This document shows positions 42,368-50,463 of a stretch of 64,000 nt of DNA, one piece after another. The position numbers and the translations under genes are program-made. The notes beneath the pieces were generated by a model, which searched no databases, had not been told where the DNA came from, and worked only from the letters and a program-made list of their open reading frames with translations. Within the stretch, counting starts at the first letter, position 1. Each line of letters opens with the position of its first letter. The stretch is from Curtobacterium caseinilyticum (GTDB lineage: Bacteria > Actinomycetota > Actinomycetes > Actinomycetales > Microbacteriaceae): NCBI RefSeq assembly GCF_030363035.1, contig NZ_JAUCMN010000001.1:62001-126000 (forward strand), given 5' to 3'.

Positions 42368-44059
42368 ATGCACGCCACTCCCACCAAGCGACGCCGCAGG
42401 GCGCTCGCACTCGGCGCCGCGCTCGTCGCAGCCGCCATCGCCGTGCCCGCCGGAGCCGAGGCCGTCGGTCAGCTCGCGCTCAGCCAGCACGGCGGCGCGC
42501 AGCGGCACCAGGGCGACCAGACCCGTACCGTCCAGCAGGCGATCCAGCGCGCCGGCGCGAAGAACGTCATCCTGCTCATCGGCGACGGGATGGGCGACTC
42601 CGAGATCACGATCGCCCGCAACTACCAGTACGGCGCCGCCGGTCGCCTGCCCGGACTCGACGCACTGCCGCTGACGGGCTCCTACACGACCTACTCCGTC
42701 GTGAAGGACGGCGCGGACAAGGGCAAGCCCGACTACGTCACCGACTCGGCAGCCTCGGGCGGCGCCTGGGCGACCGGGACGAAGACCTACGACGGGGCGA
42801 TCTCCGTCGACGTGGACGGGAAGCCCCAGCAGACGCTGCTCGAGCTCGCGAAGGCGAACGGCCTGCGCACCGGCGACGTCTCGACCGCCGAGATCCAGGA
42901 CGCCACCCCGGCGGTCCAGGTCGCGCACGTCGGCGCCCGCTCCTGCTACGGCCCGGACACCGCCTCGTGCGGCAGCGACGCGCTGCAGAACGGCGGCCTC
43001 GGCTCGATCAGCGAGCAGCTGCTGAACGCCCGCCCCGACGTGACGCTCGGCGGCGGCTCGGCGAGCTTCCAGCAGACGGCGAAGGCCGGTCAGTGGCAGG
43101 GCGACACGCTCGTCTCGCAGGCGCAGCAGCGCGGCTACCAGGTCGTGTCCGACGCCGCGGGGCTCGCGGGTGTGCGTGCCGCCGACCAGTCGAAGCCGCT
43201 CCTCGGGCTCTTCACGCCGGGCAACTTCCCGACCCGGTACGCACCGACCACGGCCACCGTCGGCGGTGCGGACCAGGCTCCGGTGACGTGCACGGCCAAC
43301 CCGGCGCGCCTGTCGACCGGGCTCTCGCTGCAGTCACTGACGAACAAGTCGATCCAGCTGCTCGACCGCGGCCGCGGGCAGTCCGGCAAGGGCTTCTTCC
43401 TGCAGGTCGAGGGCGCCAGCATCGACAAGCAGGACCACGCCGCCGACGCCTGCGGCCAGATCGGCGAGACGATCGACTTCGACGAGGCCGTGCAGGCCGC
43501 GCTCGCCTTCGCCAAGCGGGACGGCAACACGCTCGTCATCGCCACCGCCGACCACGCCCACTCGAGCCAGATCGTGGACAACACGCCGCCGACCTCGCTG
43601 TCGACCGCGCTCCGCACTGCCGACGGCACCACGATGAAGGTGTCGTACGGCACGGCGGGTGCCGGGTCCTCGCAGCAGCACACCGGCACGCAGGTCCGCA
43701 TCGCGGCCTACGGCCCGGGGGCGGCGAACGTGGTCGGGCTCTCCGACCAGACCGACACGTTCTCCACCATCCGCGACGGGCTGCGCCTGTCGGAGGACGT
43801 CGCCGCGCTGAGCCGTGGTGCCCGGGTGGACGTGTCCGACCGGTCGCCGCAACGCGGGGAGCGGGTCACCTTCACCGCGAGCCGGTTCGCCGGCGACCGG
43901 CAGGTCCGGGTGCAGGCCGGGAACACCGACCTCGGCACGCTCGACCTGGTCGACGGACGAGCGTCGCTGCGGTGGAAGGCCGAGCGCGGCTCGACGACGG
44001 TGACGTTCACCGGCGTGCAGACCGGTCGTCAGGCCACCGCGCAGGTCCGCGTGCGCTGA
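42368..44059 (+). CDS. phoA: secreted alkaline phosphatase (PhoA family)
   Basis: A 563-residue protein from ATG 42368 (GAGGGG upstream). The signal peptide is basic ([10 protein letters not shown]) followed by an Ala-rich core to about residue 30. The PhoA active site is clear: [11 protein letters not shown] with a metal-ligand Asp, [14 protein letters not shown] with Ser127 as phosphorylated nucleophile (E. coli Ser102), [19 protein letters not shown] and ATADHAHSS for the other metal ligands. A C-terminal region of about 80 residues after the catalytic domain looks like an Ig-type module. A PHO-box-like repeat upstream implies phosphate control. Followed by a long hairpin. Confidence 0.93.
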   Translation: MHATPTKRRRRALALGAALVAAAIAVPAGAEAVGQLALSQHGGAQRHQGDQTRTVQQAIQRAGAKNVILLIGDGMGDSEITIARNYQYGAAGRLPGLDALPLTGSYTTYSVVKDGADKGKPDYVTDSAASGGAWATGTKTYDGAISVDVDGKPQQTLLELAKANGLRTGDVSTAEIQDATPAVQVAHVGARSCYGPDTASCGSDALQNGGLGSISEQLLNARPDVTLGGGSASFQQTAKAGQWQGDTLVSQAQQRGYQVVSDAAGLAGVRAADQSKPLLGLFTPGNFPTRYAPTTATVGGADQAPVTCTANPARLSTGLSLQSLTNKSIQLLDRGRGQSGKGFFLQVEGASIDKQDHAADACGQIGETIDFDEAVQAALAFAKRDGNTLVIATADHAHSSQIVDNTPPTSLSTALRTADGTTMKVSYGTAGAGSSQQHTGTQVRIAAYGPGAANVVGLSDQTDTFSTIRDGLRLSEDVAALSRGARVDVSDRSPQRGERVTFTASRFAGDRQVRVQAGNTDLGTLDLVDGRASLRWKAERGSTTVTFTGVQTGRQATAQVRVR

Positions 44060-44074
44060 CACTTCCCTCGCAAG

Positions 44075-44136
44075 ACGCAACCCCGGCGGTTGCTCGCAGC
44101 GGAACAGCGCTGCGAGGAACCGCCGGGGTTGCGTTT
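44075..44136. repeat. ACGCAA/TTGCGT long hairpin, copy 2
   Basis: Left arm from ACGCAACCCCGGCGGTT and right arm ending AACCGCCGGGGTTGCGT pair over about 27 bases with one mismatch. It fills the gap between the convergent phoA (stop 44059) and GT2 (stop 44167) genes. Outer ACGCAA, inner GGCGGTT and CTCGCA blocks match copy 1 at 11799, whereas the four middle bases differ on both arms and still pair. Confidence 0.8.
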
Positions 44137-44166
44137 CGCGGAGGCGCGGCCGCGGCGCGTGGTCGG

Positions 44167-45057
44167 TCAGGAGCGGTGCGTGGACGTCTCGTGGTCGTCG
44201 AAGAGGACGTCGGGCGCGTCGACCCGCCGGTCGGTGACCGTGGTCGGGCTCTCGAGGTGCACGGCGCCGGAGGGCAGGATGCCGGCACCGCCGAAGCGTT
44301 CCATCACGCGCCACTGTGCGACGACGTCCTCACCGGAGTGCTCCGGCGGCAGGACCGGCCAGAAGCCGAACCCGCCGACCGCCTCGAGGGCGTCCCGGTC
44401 GTACACGACACACGCACCGACCCAGGCGACCCGGTACGGGACCCACCCGCCCGGTGCCACGTCGAGCTCCGCGGCGACGTGCGCCGGGTTCGCGGCGTTG
44501 TGCAGCGACAACCGGTCGAAGCCGGGCGTCCCGCGACGGACGACCTCCGGCACGACGGGGCCGTCCCACGGCTCGAACACGGCCGTCTCGTGCGGGCGGC
44601 GGTCCTGCAGGTACGACAACCCCTGCACGGCGCTGCCGACGAACCCGCACCCCAGGTCCCGCAGGGCGTCGAGCATGCGGCGCACGGTGCCCGGCTCGAG
44701 CCAGACGTCGTCGTCGAGGAACAGCACCGCGGGGGCGCTGGCGTGCTCGAGCAGGTGCTGCCGGTGCTCGGCCAGGCCACGCCGTTCCGGGTGCGCGAGG
44801 AGCGTGACGGGACGGCCCTGGGCCTCCAGGACGCGCAGCATGGCGGCGACCGCCGGCACGGTGGCGGCGTCCTGGGTTGCGGACTGGTCGCTGAGCACGA
44901 GCCGGAACGCGACGTCCGTCTGGGCGGCCAGGCCCGCGAGCGTCGTCGCGAGCTCCGCGGGTCGTCCCACGGTCGGGACGAGGACGTCCACCTCCGCCGC
45001 CGCGGCCCCGTCCTCCACCGGGCGCGCCCAGTGACCGGACCAGCGCGCCCCGGTCAC
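44167..45057 (-). CDS. GT2 family glycosyltransferase
   Basis: A 296-residue GT-A fold glycosyltransferase from GTG 45057. VDVLVPTVGRPAELATTLAG is the nucleotide-binding start, and LFLDDDVWLEPG holds the DxD metal motif. The acceptor region is WVPYRVAWVGACVVYDRDAL. HSGEDVVAQWRVMERFG carries the ED-W motif of catalytic GT2 proteins. It overlaps the stop of hldE by 4 bases, so it is made with the heptose kinase and probably adds a sugar to the same glycan. It is cytoplasmic. Confidence 0.87.
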   Translation of the reverse strand: MTGARWSGHWARPVEDGAAAAEVDVLVPTVGRPAELATTLAGLAAQTDVAFRLVLSDQSATQDAATVPAVAAMLRVLEAQGRPVTLLAHPERRGLAEHRQHLLEHASAPAVLFLDDDVWLEPGTVRRMLDALRDLGCGFVGSAVQGLSYLQDRRPHETAVFEPWDGPVVPEVVRRGTPGFDRLSLHNAANPAHVAAELDVAPGGWVPYRVAWVGACVVYDRDALEAVGGFGFWPVLPPEHSGEDVVAQWRVMERFGGAGILPSGAVHLESPTTVTDRRVDAPDVLFDDHETSTHRS

Positions 45058-46595
45058 GGCGCCGGGTCGGGCTCGGTCGCGGTGGCGGCGTCGGCCTCGC
45101 GCGCGTCCGATGCCGCCGCTGCCGTGGCGGCCGCAGCCTCGCGGATGCGCCGCACCACGGCGGTGGTCGAGTGCTCGGGCACGTAGTCGACCATCACGAC
45201 CTCGCCGCCGTAGGCACGGACGACGCCGGTCTCCCGGAGCATCTCGGGGGAGTAGTCGCCCCCCTTCACGTAGACCTCGGGCTGCAGCCGTTCGATGAGC
45301 GGGATGGGGGTGTCCGTGGCGAACACGGTCACCAGGTCGACGCAGGCCAGGGCGGCGAGCACGCCGGCGCGGTCCTCCGCCGTGTTGATCGGACGCTCGG
45401 GACCCTTCAGCCGGCGGACCGAGTCGTCGTCGTTCAGGGCGACGACGAGCAGGTCGCCGAGTTCACGGGCCTGTCGCAGGTACGTGGTGTGCCCGCGGTG
45501 CACGACGTCGAAGCACCCGTTGGTGAACACCACGCGGCGTCCGGCGGCACGCGCTGCCTCGACGGCCGTGGCCAGGTCGTCGTGGTCGACGACGGTGGCG
45601 GCCGGTGCGGTGACGGAGTCGACGAGCGCGGCGGCGGTGCAGACCGACGTGCCGGCCTCGCGCACGACGACGTCGGCCGCTGCCTGGGCCACGGCGATCG
45701 CGTCACGCAGCGGCGCCTGCACGGCGAGGGCGACGGTCGCCGCGGCGCAGAACGTGTCCCCGGCGCCGGACGCCTGCTGCTCGGACGCCGGGGTCGCACG
45801 GGTACGGAACGCGTGGTCGGTGCCGGGCTCGAGCAGCACCGTCCCGTCGCGGTCCAGCGTGACCACGGCGGCGCGGGCACCGCTGCGGGCGAGGACCTCG
45901 TCGCGGGCGTCGACGACGACCGGCACGCGAGCGGAACCCGCGCCGAGGTCACGACCGAGCAGTCCGGCCGTCTCGCCGGCGTTCGGTGTCACCAGGTCGG
46001 GGTGCAGGTGCGCCCACCGGGTCAGGTCGTGGGCGTCGACGACGACGGCGCCGGGCCGGTCGCGGTCCAGCACGGGCACGACGTCCTCCGGCTGGACGCC
46101 CAGGCCGTAGTCGCAGACCACGGCGGCGTCGGCGCAGCGGACGGCGCGCGCCACGGCCTCGCCGAGGCGTGCTCCGGCGTGCGCGTCGGGCGTCGCGGCG
46201 AGCTCGTCCACGCGGACGACCACGCGGTCGCCGCCGACCACGCGGGACTTCGTGGTCGTGCGGGCACCGGCGACCTCGACCAGGTGGGTCGTGTCCACAC
46301 CGGCGGTCTCCAGGCGTTCGCGGAGCACGCGGCCGGACTCGTCGTCGCCGATGAGCCCGACCATGCGGACGCGGGCACCGAGGGCGCGGGCGTTCACGGC
46401 GGTGTTCGCCGCGCCGCCCGGGACCGCGATGGTCTCGGTCACCCGGACGACGGGCGCGGGCGCCTCGCGGGAGACCCGCTCGGCCTCACCGACGGTCCAG
46501 CGGTCGAGGATGCAGTCGCCGATGACGACGACCAGGGGTTCGCGGTCGTCGACCGAGGCGACGAGGTCGCGGACGAGACGGACGTCGGCGGTCAT
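45054..46595 (-). CDS. hldE: bifunctional heptose 7-phosphate kinase / heptose 1-phosphate nucleotidyltransferase (HldE-like 1)
   Basis: A 513-residue protein with both HldE halves. Residues 1-330 are a PfkB-type kinase (VPGGAANTAVNARALGARVR, DYGLG, and ASGAGDTFCAAATVA with catalytic Asp near 280). Residues 345-490 are a cytidylyltransferase-fold domain (FTNGCFDVVHRGHTTYL with the HxGH motif near 366-369, LNDDDSVRRLKGPERP, VYVKGGDYSPE). It would phosphorylate D-glycero-D-manno-heptose 7-phosphate and later activate heptose 1-phosphate. It lies between the aldehyde dehydrogenase and GT2 genes with 4-base overlaps on both sides. A paralogue is at 50464. Confidence 0.9.
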   Translation of the reverse strand: MTADVRLVRDLVASVDDREPLVVVIGDCILDRWTVGEAERVSREAPAPVVRVTETIAVPGGAANTAVNARALGARVRMVGLIGDDESGRVLRERLETAGVDTTHLVEVAGARTTTKSRVVGGDRVVVRVDELAATPDAHAGARLGEAVARAVRCADAAVVCDYGLGVQPEDVVPVLDRDRPGAVVVDAHDLTRWAHLHPDLVTPNAGETAGLLGRDLGAGSARVPVVVDARDEVLARSGARAAVVTLDRDGTVLLEPGTDHAFRTRATPASEQQASGAGDTFCAAATVALAVQAPLRDAIAVAQAAADVVVREAGTSVCTAAALVDSVTAPAATVVDHDDLATAVEAARAAGRRVVFTNGCFDVVHRGHTTYLRQARELGDLLVVALNDDDSVRRLKGPERPINTAEDRAGVLAALACVDLVTVFATDTPIPLIERLQPEVYVKGGDYSPEMLRETGVVRAYGGEVVMVDYVPEHSTTAVVRRIREAAAATAAAASDAREADAATATEPDPAP

Positions 46596-48016
46596 CGGGT
46601 GCCTCCGGTGCTGGTGCGTGCGGGTGCGGGCTCGAGGTGGACGACGGTCGTCGTGGTCATCTCGTCGAGCAGGTGCGGGCCGTAGCCGAAGCCGGCGCCC
46701 GAGGCGCCACGCGGCTGCGCGCTGCCGCCGGGTGCGCCACCGAAGACGGCGTTCACCTTGACGGTGCCGACGGGCAGCTCGGCAGCCGCGCGGAGGGCGT
46801 TGCCGGTGTCGCCGGTCAGGACGGTCGCGGCCAGGCCGTAGCGGTCGGCTGCGGCCAGGCGGAGCCCGTCGTCGAACGAGTCGACGACGCGCACCGGGGC
46901 GATCGGGCCGAAGGTCTCCTCGGTCATCACGAGCATGTCGTCGGTGCAGTCGGTCAGGACGGTCGCCGGGTAGAACGTGCCGTTCCCGCCGGGGGTCGCA
47001 CCACCGGTCCGGACGGTGGCACCGCGCCGGACGGCGTCGTCGACGTGCTCCTGCACGGTCTGCCGGAGGCGCTCGTCGACGAGGGGGCCGAACTCGGCGG
47101 CGGGGGAGGCGGTGCGGCGCTCGGCCTCGGCGACCAGGGCCGCGGTGAACTCCTCGGCGAGGTCGCGGTGCACGTAGACGCGCTCGACGCTCGTGCAGAT
47201 CTGTCCGGTGTTCGCGAAGGCACCGAGGGCGACCTGCGCTGCGGCCCAGACGGGGTCGACGTCGGCGTCGACGACGACCGCGTCGTTGCCGCCGTTCTCG
47301 CGGATCACGTGGGCACGGGTGGACGCGGCGACCTCGGTGAGGCGGTCGCCCGTGGCGGTCGAACCGACGTGCGCGTAGACGTCGATGCCGTCCTGCGCGA
47401 GCAGCGCCTCGCCGGTGGCGGCGTCGCCGTCGACCCCGACCAGGACGCCCTCGGGCAGGACCTCGGCGAGCAGCGTGTTCAGCCGGGCGATGGTGCCGGG
47501 GCACCGCTCACTGCCCTTGTGCACGACGGTGTTGCCCGTGACGATCGCGGCGCCGAGGATGCCGAGCGCGACGGCCACCGGGTCGTTCCACGGTGTGAGG
47601 GCCAGGACGACGCCCCGGGGGTGCGGGACGGACCAGTCGGCGGCGCCGAACTGTCCACGGAGGGCCTCGCCGCGGTGGACCGGGCCGAGCTCGGCGTACT
47701 GCACGAGCGTGCCGATGCCGGCCTGTACCCCACCCATCGCGTCGCCCGGGACCTTGCCGGTCTCGCGGGTGTTGAGGTCCGCGAGCTCCTGGGCGTGCTC
47801 CCGCAGGTTTGCCGCTGCCGCGTGCAGCAGCGCGCCCCGTTCCGCCGGTGCCGTGCGTGCCCACGCGGGCGCGGCGGCGCGTGCCCGCGCGACGGCGTTC
47901 GCCACGTCCTCGGCGGAGGACCGGGGCGTCGTCGTGGCGATCGAGCCGTCCACGGGGTCGGTGACGACGAGGTGGTCGGCGTCGGTGGCGGTGGGGGACG
48001 GGGAGGCGAGCGTCAT
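46592..48016 (-). CDS. NAD(P)-dependent aldehyde dehydrogenase
   Basis: A 474-residue ALDH-superfamily enzyme from ATG 48016. Standard residues are present: TPWNDPV, the Lys in VVHKGSERCP, the catalytic Glu region RENGGNDAVVVDADVD, and the catalytic Cys in FANTGQICTSVERVYVHRDL. EETFGPIAPV and the C-terminal GASGAGFGYGPHLLDEM are also normal. The substrate is unknown. Its place as first gene of an operon with HldE and a GT2 suggests a sugar- or surface-polymer-related aldehyde rather than central metabolism. The promoter region it shares with the divergent GT9 gene contains a 23-bp direct repeat. Confidence 0.88.
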   Translation of the reverse strand: MTLASPSPTATDADHLVVTDPVDGSIATTTPRSSAEDVANAVARARAAAPAWARTAPAERGALLHAAAANLREHAQELADLNTRETGKVPGDAMGGVQAGIGTLVQYAELGPVHRGEALRGQFGAADWSVPHPRGVVLALTPWNDPVAVALGILGAAIVTGNTVVHKGSERCPGTIARLNTLLAEVLPEGVLVGVDGDAATGEALLAQDGIDVYAHVGSTATGDRLTEVAASTRAHVIRENGGNDAVVVDADVDPVWAAAQVALGAFANTGQICTSVERVYVHRDLAEEFTAALVAEAERRTASPAAEFGPLVDERLRQTVQEHVDDAVRRGATVRTGGATPGGNGTFYPATVLTDCTDDMLVMTEETFGPIAPVRVVDSFDDGLRLAAADRYGLAATVLTGDTGNALRAAAELPVGTVKVNAVFGGAPGGSAQPRGASGAGFGYGPHLLDEMTTTTVVHLEPAPARTSTGGTR

Positions 48017-48092
48017 GGTGACCTTCCGGGAAGCGGACAGTGGTTCCACGGTGCTCTCCTGCTCCTGGGCACCGGTCCGGTTTCGCGTCGGC

Positions 48093-48152
48093 TCGTCCGG
48101 AGTGCGCACCGGCCCCGGTGTCCCGTGCGTCGTCCGGAGCGCGCACCGGCCC
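48093..48152. repeat. 23-bp direct repeat in the divergent ALDH/GT9 promoter
   Basis: Units at 48093-48115 and 48130-48152 share 22 of 23 bases. Each contains the near-palindrome CCGG-N8-CCGG around GTGCGCAC or GCGCGCAC. Spacing of 37 bp and location between two divergent starts suggest paired regulator sites. Confidence 0.6.
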
Positions 48153-48209
48153 GGGGCGGTGCTTCCTGCTCCGACAGTCCTCCCGGCTCCGGTCCGGTAG
48201 ACGGGTGGG

Positions 48210-49331
48210 GTGCAACTGATCGGCAACGGTGGAGAACCCTTCGACGACGTCCGGGAGATCGCGGTCCTCCGCGGTGGCGGCCTGGGGGACCTGATGTTCG
48301 CGGTGCCCGCGTTCGAGGCCCTGCACGCCGCGTACCCCGACACCAGGATCACGCTGCTCGGCAGCCCCTCGGCCGCCGCGGTGCTGCAGGGTCGGACCGA
48401 GGCCGTGCACGCCTTCGAGGAGCTCCCCGTGGTCCCGGGCGTCCGGGACCACGGCGACGGGGCACCGACGCTCGAGGACTTCGAGACCCGGCTGCGCGGC
48501 CGGTTCGACCTGGCCGTGCAGCTGCACGGCGGCGGGCGGAACTCGAACCCGTTCCTGCTCCGACTCGGGGCCCGGCACACCGTCGGCACCGCCACCGAGG
48601 ACGCCGAGGTCCTCGAGCGCTGGGTCCGGTACGTCTACTACCAGCACGAGGTCGTTCGCGGACTCGAGGTCGCCTCGCTCGCCGGCGCGGCCCCCGTCAC
48701 GCTGGACCCGCGCCTGCACGTCGGCGTCGAGGAGCGGGAGGCCGTGCGCGCGCGCCTCGGCGTCGCCGGGCACCTGGTCGCCGTGCACCCCGGCGCCACC
48801 GACCCCCGTCGGCGCTGGAGTCCGGAGCGCTTCGCCGCGGTGGTGACCGCGCGGCTCGACGCCGGCGACGACGTCGTGCTCGTCGGCGATGCAACGGACG
48901 TCCCGGCGGCGCAGGCGATCCTCGGCGCGGTGCCGACCGCGTTGCACGAGCGGCTGCACGACCTGACGGACGCACTGCCCCTCTCCGAACTGCCCGTCGT
49001 GCTCGCGGCCGCCGACGTCCTGGTCGGCGACGACTCGGGGCCCCGGCACCTCGCGGTCGCGGTGGGGACGCCGACCGTCGGCGTGTTCTGGTTCGGGAAC
49101 GTCGTGAACGCGGGTCCCGTCGACCGTGGACGCCACCGCGTCCACATGTCCTTCGTCACCCGCTGCCCGGTGTGCGACGTCGACGTCACGCAGGTCGGCT
49201 GGACTGCCGAGCGCTGCGAGCACGACCCGTCCTACGTCGACGAGGTCCAGCCCGGACCGGTGCTCGCCGACGTTGCCGACCTGCTCGCCACCGTGCGGCC
49301 GCGGCAGCGCGTGGCGGCGCCGGTCGCCTGA
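48210..49331 (+). CDS. GT9 family (heptosyltransferase-like) glycosyltransferase 1
   Basis: A 373-residue GT-B protein from GTG 48210. The N-terminal motif IAVLRGGGLGDLMFAVPAFE is the GLGD nucleotide-loop motif of ADP-heptose transferases. The donor site includes VAVHPGATDPRRRWSPERF and VLVGDDSGPRHLAVAVGTPT. A late Cys cluster (TRCPVCDVDV, then AERCEHDPS) could bind zinc and is common to a subgroup of GT9. It would transfer heptose from NDP-heptose to a surface acceptor. Divergent from the aldehyde dehydrogenase operon. Confidence 0.87.
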   Translation: MQLIGNGGEPFDDVREIAVLRGGGLGDLMFAVPAFEALHAAYPDTRITLLGSPSAAAVLQGRTEAVHAFEELPVVPGVRDHGDGAPTLEDFETRLRGRFDLAVQLHGGGRNSNPFLLRLGARHTVGTATEDAEVLERWVRYVYYQHEVVRGLEVASLAGAAPVTLDPRLHVGVEEREAVRARLGVAGHLVAVHPGATDPRRRWSPERFAAVVTARLDAGDDVVLVGDATDVPAAQAILGAVPTALHERLHDLTDALPLSELPVVLAAADVLVGDDSGPRHLAVAVGTPTVGVFWFGNVVNAGPVDRGRHRVHMSFVTRCPVCDVDVTQVGWTAERCEHDPSYVDEVQPGPVLADVADLLATVRPRQRVAAPVA

Positions 49332-49619
49332 CCCGGCGCGCGACGGCGTGTCAGCGTGCTCGCACGCTGCTGCGTCGTCCAGACGCGCCCGGGCCCTGCT
49401 GCCCGAGGTCCCACGACACCCCGCTCCCGTTCGCCGAGGTCGCGATCCCGGCCCGGAACGACGCCGAGGACGCAGGATCCCGGAACCCCGGCGGCGGGGC
49501 GGAGGTGCGTCGTGCGGTCGCCAGGGCCGGCGGCCCACCTCGTCCGCGCCCACCCCGGACACGCGGGAGGCGCGGTGCCGACCGGCACCGCGCCTCCCGG
49601 ACGTCGCGTGAGCGTGTGG
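49332..49619. other. convergent intergenic region with hairpin copy E
   Basis: 288 bp between two convergent genes. No supported gene. It holds the hairpin at 49564-49599 close to the SDR stop codon. Confidence 0.5.
49564..49599. repeat. GGGAGGC hairpin family copy E
   Basis: CGGGAGGCGCGGTGCCG (49564-49580) and its exact complement (49583-49599) enclose a 2-base loop. It is 21 bases past the SDR stop (49620, minus). It is nearly the same as copy A. Confidence 0.82.
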
Positions 49620-50324
49620 CTACGGCCAGCTCGGCTCGGTCGCCGGCATGATCGACAGCTCGCGGATCTCGCACCCGGCCGGCTGCGACAGCGCGAACAG
49701 GATCGAGTTCGCCACGTACTCCGGCTCGATGAGCTGCGCGTCGGGACCCGGCTTGTACTGCTCGGTCCGGCCCTCGAAGAACGCGGTGCGCATGCCCGCG
49801 GGGATGATGTTCGTCACACCGATGCGACCGGCGGTCTCGGCGGCGAGTGCCTGCGAGAAGCCGCGGACGCCGAACTTCGACGCCGAGTAGGCGGTGCCGT
49901 CGCCGACACCGCGGAGTGCGAGCGACGACGAGATCGTCACGACGCGGCCGTGCGTCGCCTCGAGCGCGGGCAGCGCGGCACGCACGACGGCGGCGGTCCC
50001 GAGCAGGTTCACGCCGACGATGCGCTCCCAGTCGCCGGACGAGATGGCACCGATCGGGGCGGGGGTGTCGATGCCGGCCGCGGTGACGACCGCGTCGAGG
50101 CCGCCGTGGCGCTCAGCGGCCTCGCGGACGGCCCGCTCGGTCGCCTCGGTGTCCGTGACGTCCACGGCGACGGCGTCGGTGCCATCCGGGACGGCGTCGA
50201 CGCGCAGGTCGAGGACGATCGGCGTGCCGCCGGCCTCGGCGACGGCGGCGACGACCGCCGCGCCGAGACCCGAGGCACCGCCGGTGACGAGGACGCGGCC
50301 GATGGGGGTGGTGGGGACGGGCAT
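49620..50324 (-). CDS. short-chain dehydrogenase/reductase
   Basis: A 234-residue classical SDR from ATG 50324 with GGAAGGAAG upstream. It has the NAD(P) motif TGGASGLG, DVTD, the NAG-equivalent TAAGIDTP, catalytic Ser in ISSSLALRG, and the YxxxK pair in YSASKFG. The length excludes the 310-residue HldD epimerase. A role in modifying a sugar nucleotide or polyketide-type alcohol is possible. Its association with the heptose locus is by position only, and hairpin copy F separates it from hldE2. Confidence 0.85.
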   Translation of the reverse strand: MPVPTTPIGRVLVTGGASGLGAAVVAAVAEAGGTPIVLDLRVDAVPDGTDAVAVDVTDTEATERAVREAAERHGGLDAVVTAAGIDTPAPIGAISSGDWERIVGVNLLGTAAVVRAALPALEATHGRVVTISSSLALRGVGDGTAYSASKFGVRGFSQALAAETAGRIGVTNIIPAGMRTAFFEGRTEQYKPGPDAQLIEPEYVANSILFALSQPAGCEIRELSIMPATEPSWP

Positions 50325-50394
50325 GGACTTCCTTCCGGGAGTGGCGTGGTGCCGGTCCGTCGGCGGTGCCGACGGACGTTGGTGGTGACGGGCA

Positions 50395-50440
50395 CCGGAC
50401 GGGAGGCGCGTGGCGGCGGTGCGCCGTGCCTCCCGTCCGG
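50395..50440. repeat. GGGAGGC hairpin family copy F
   Basis: CCGGACGGGAGGCGCGTGGCG (50395-50415; 21 bases) pairs with the segment ending at 50440 with two differences. It lies 24 bases past the hldE2 stop (50464, minus strand) and before the SDR start. Confidence 0.75.
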
Positions 50441-50463
50441 AGCCCGGTCGGGTCTGGTCCGGC

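Noticed and set aside
49620..50324. HldD (ADP-heptose epimerase)
   Set aside because: It is a 234-residue classical SDR with YxxxK, not an extended SDR of about 310 residues.
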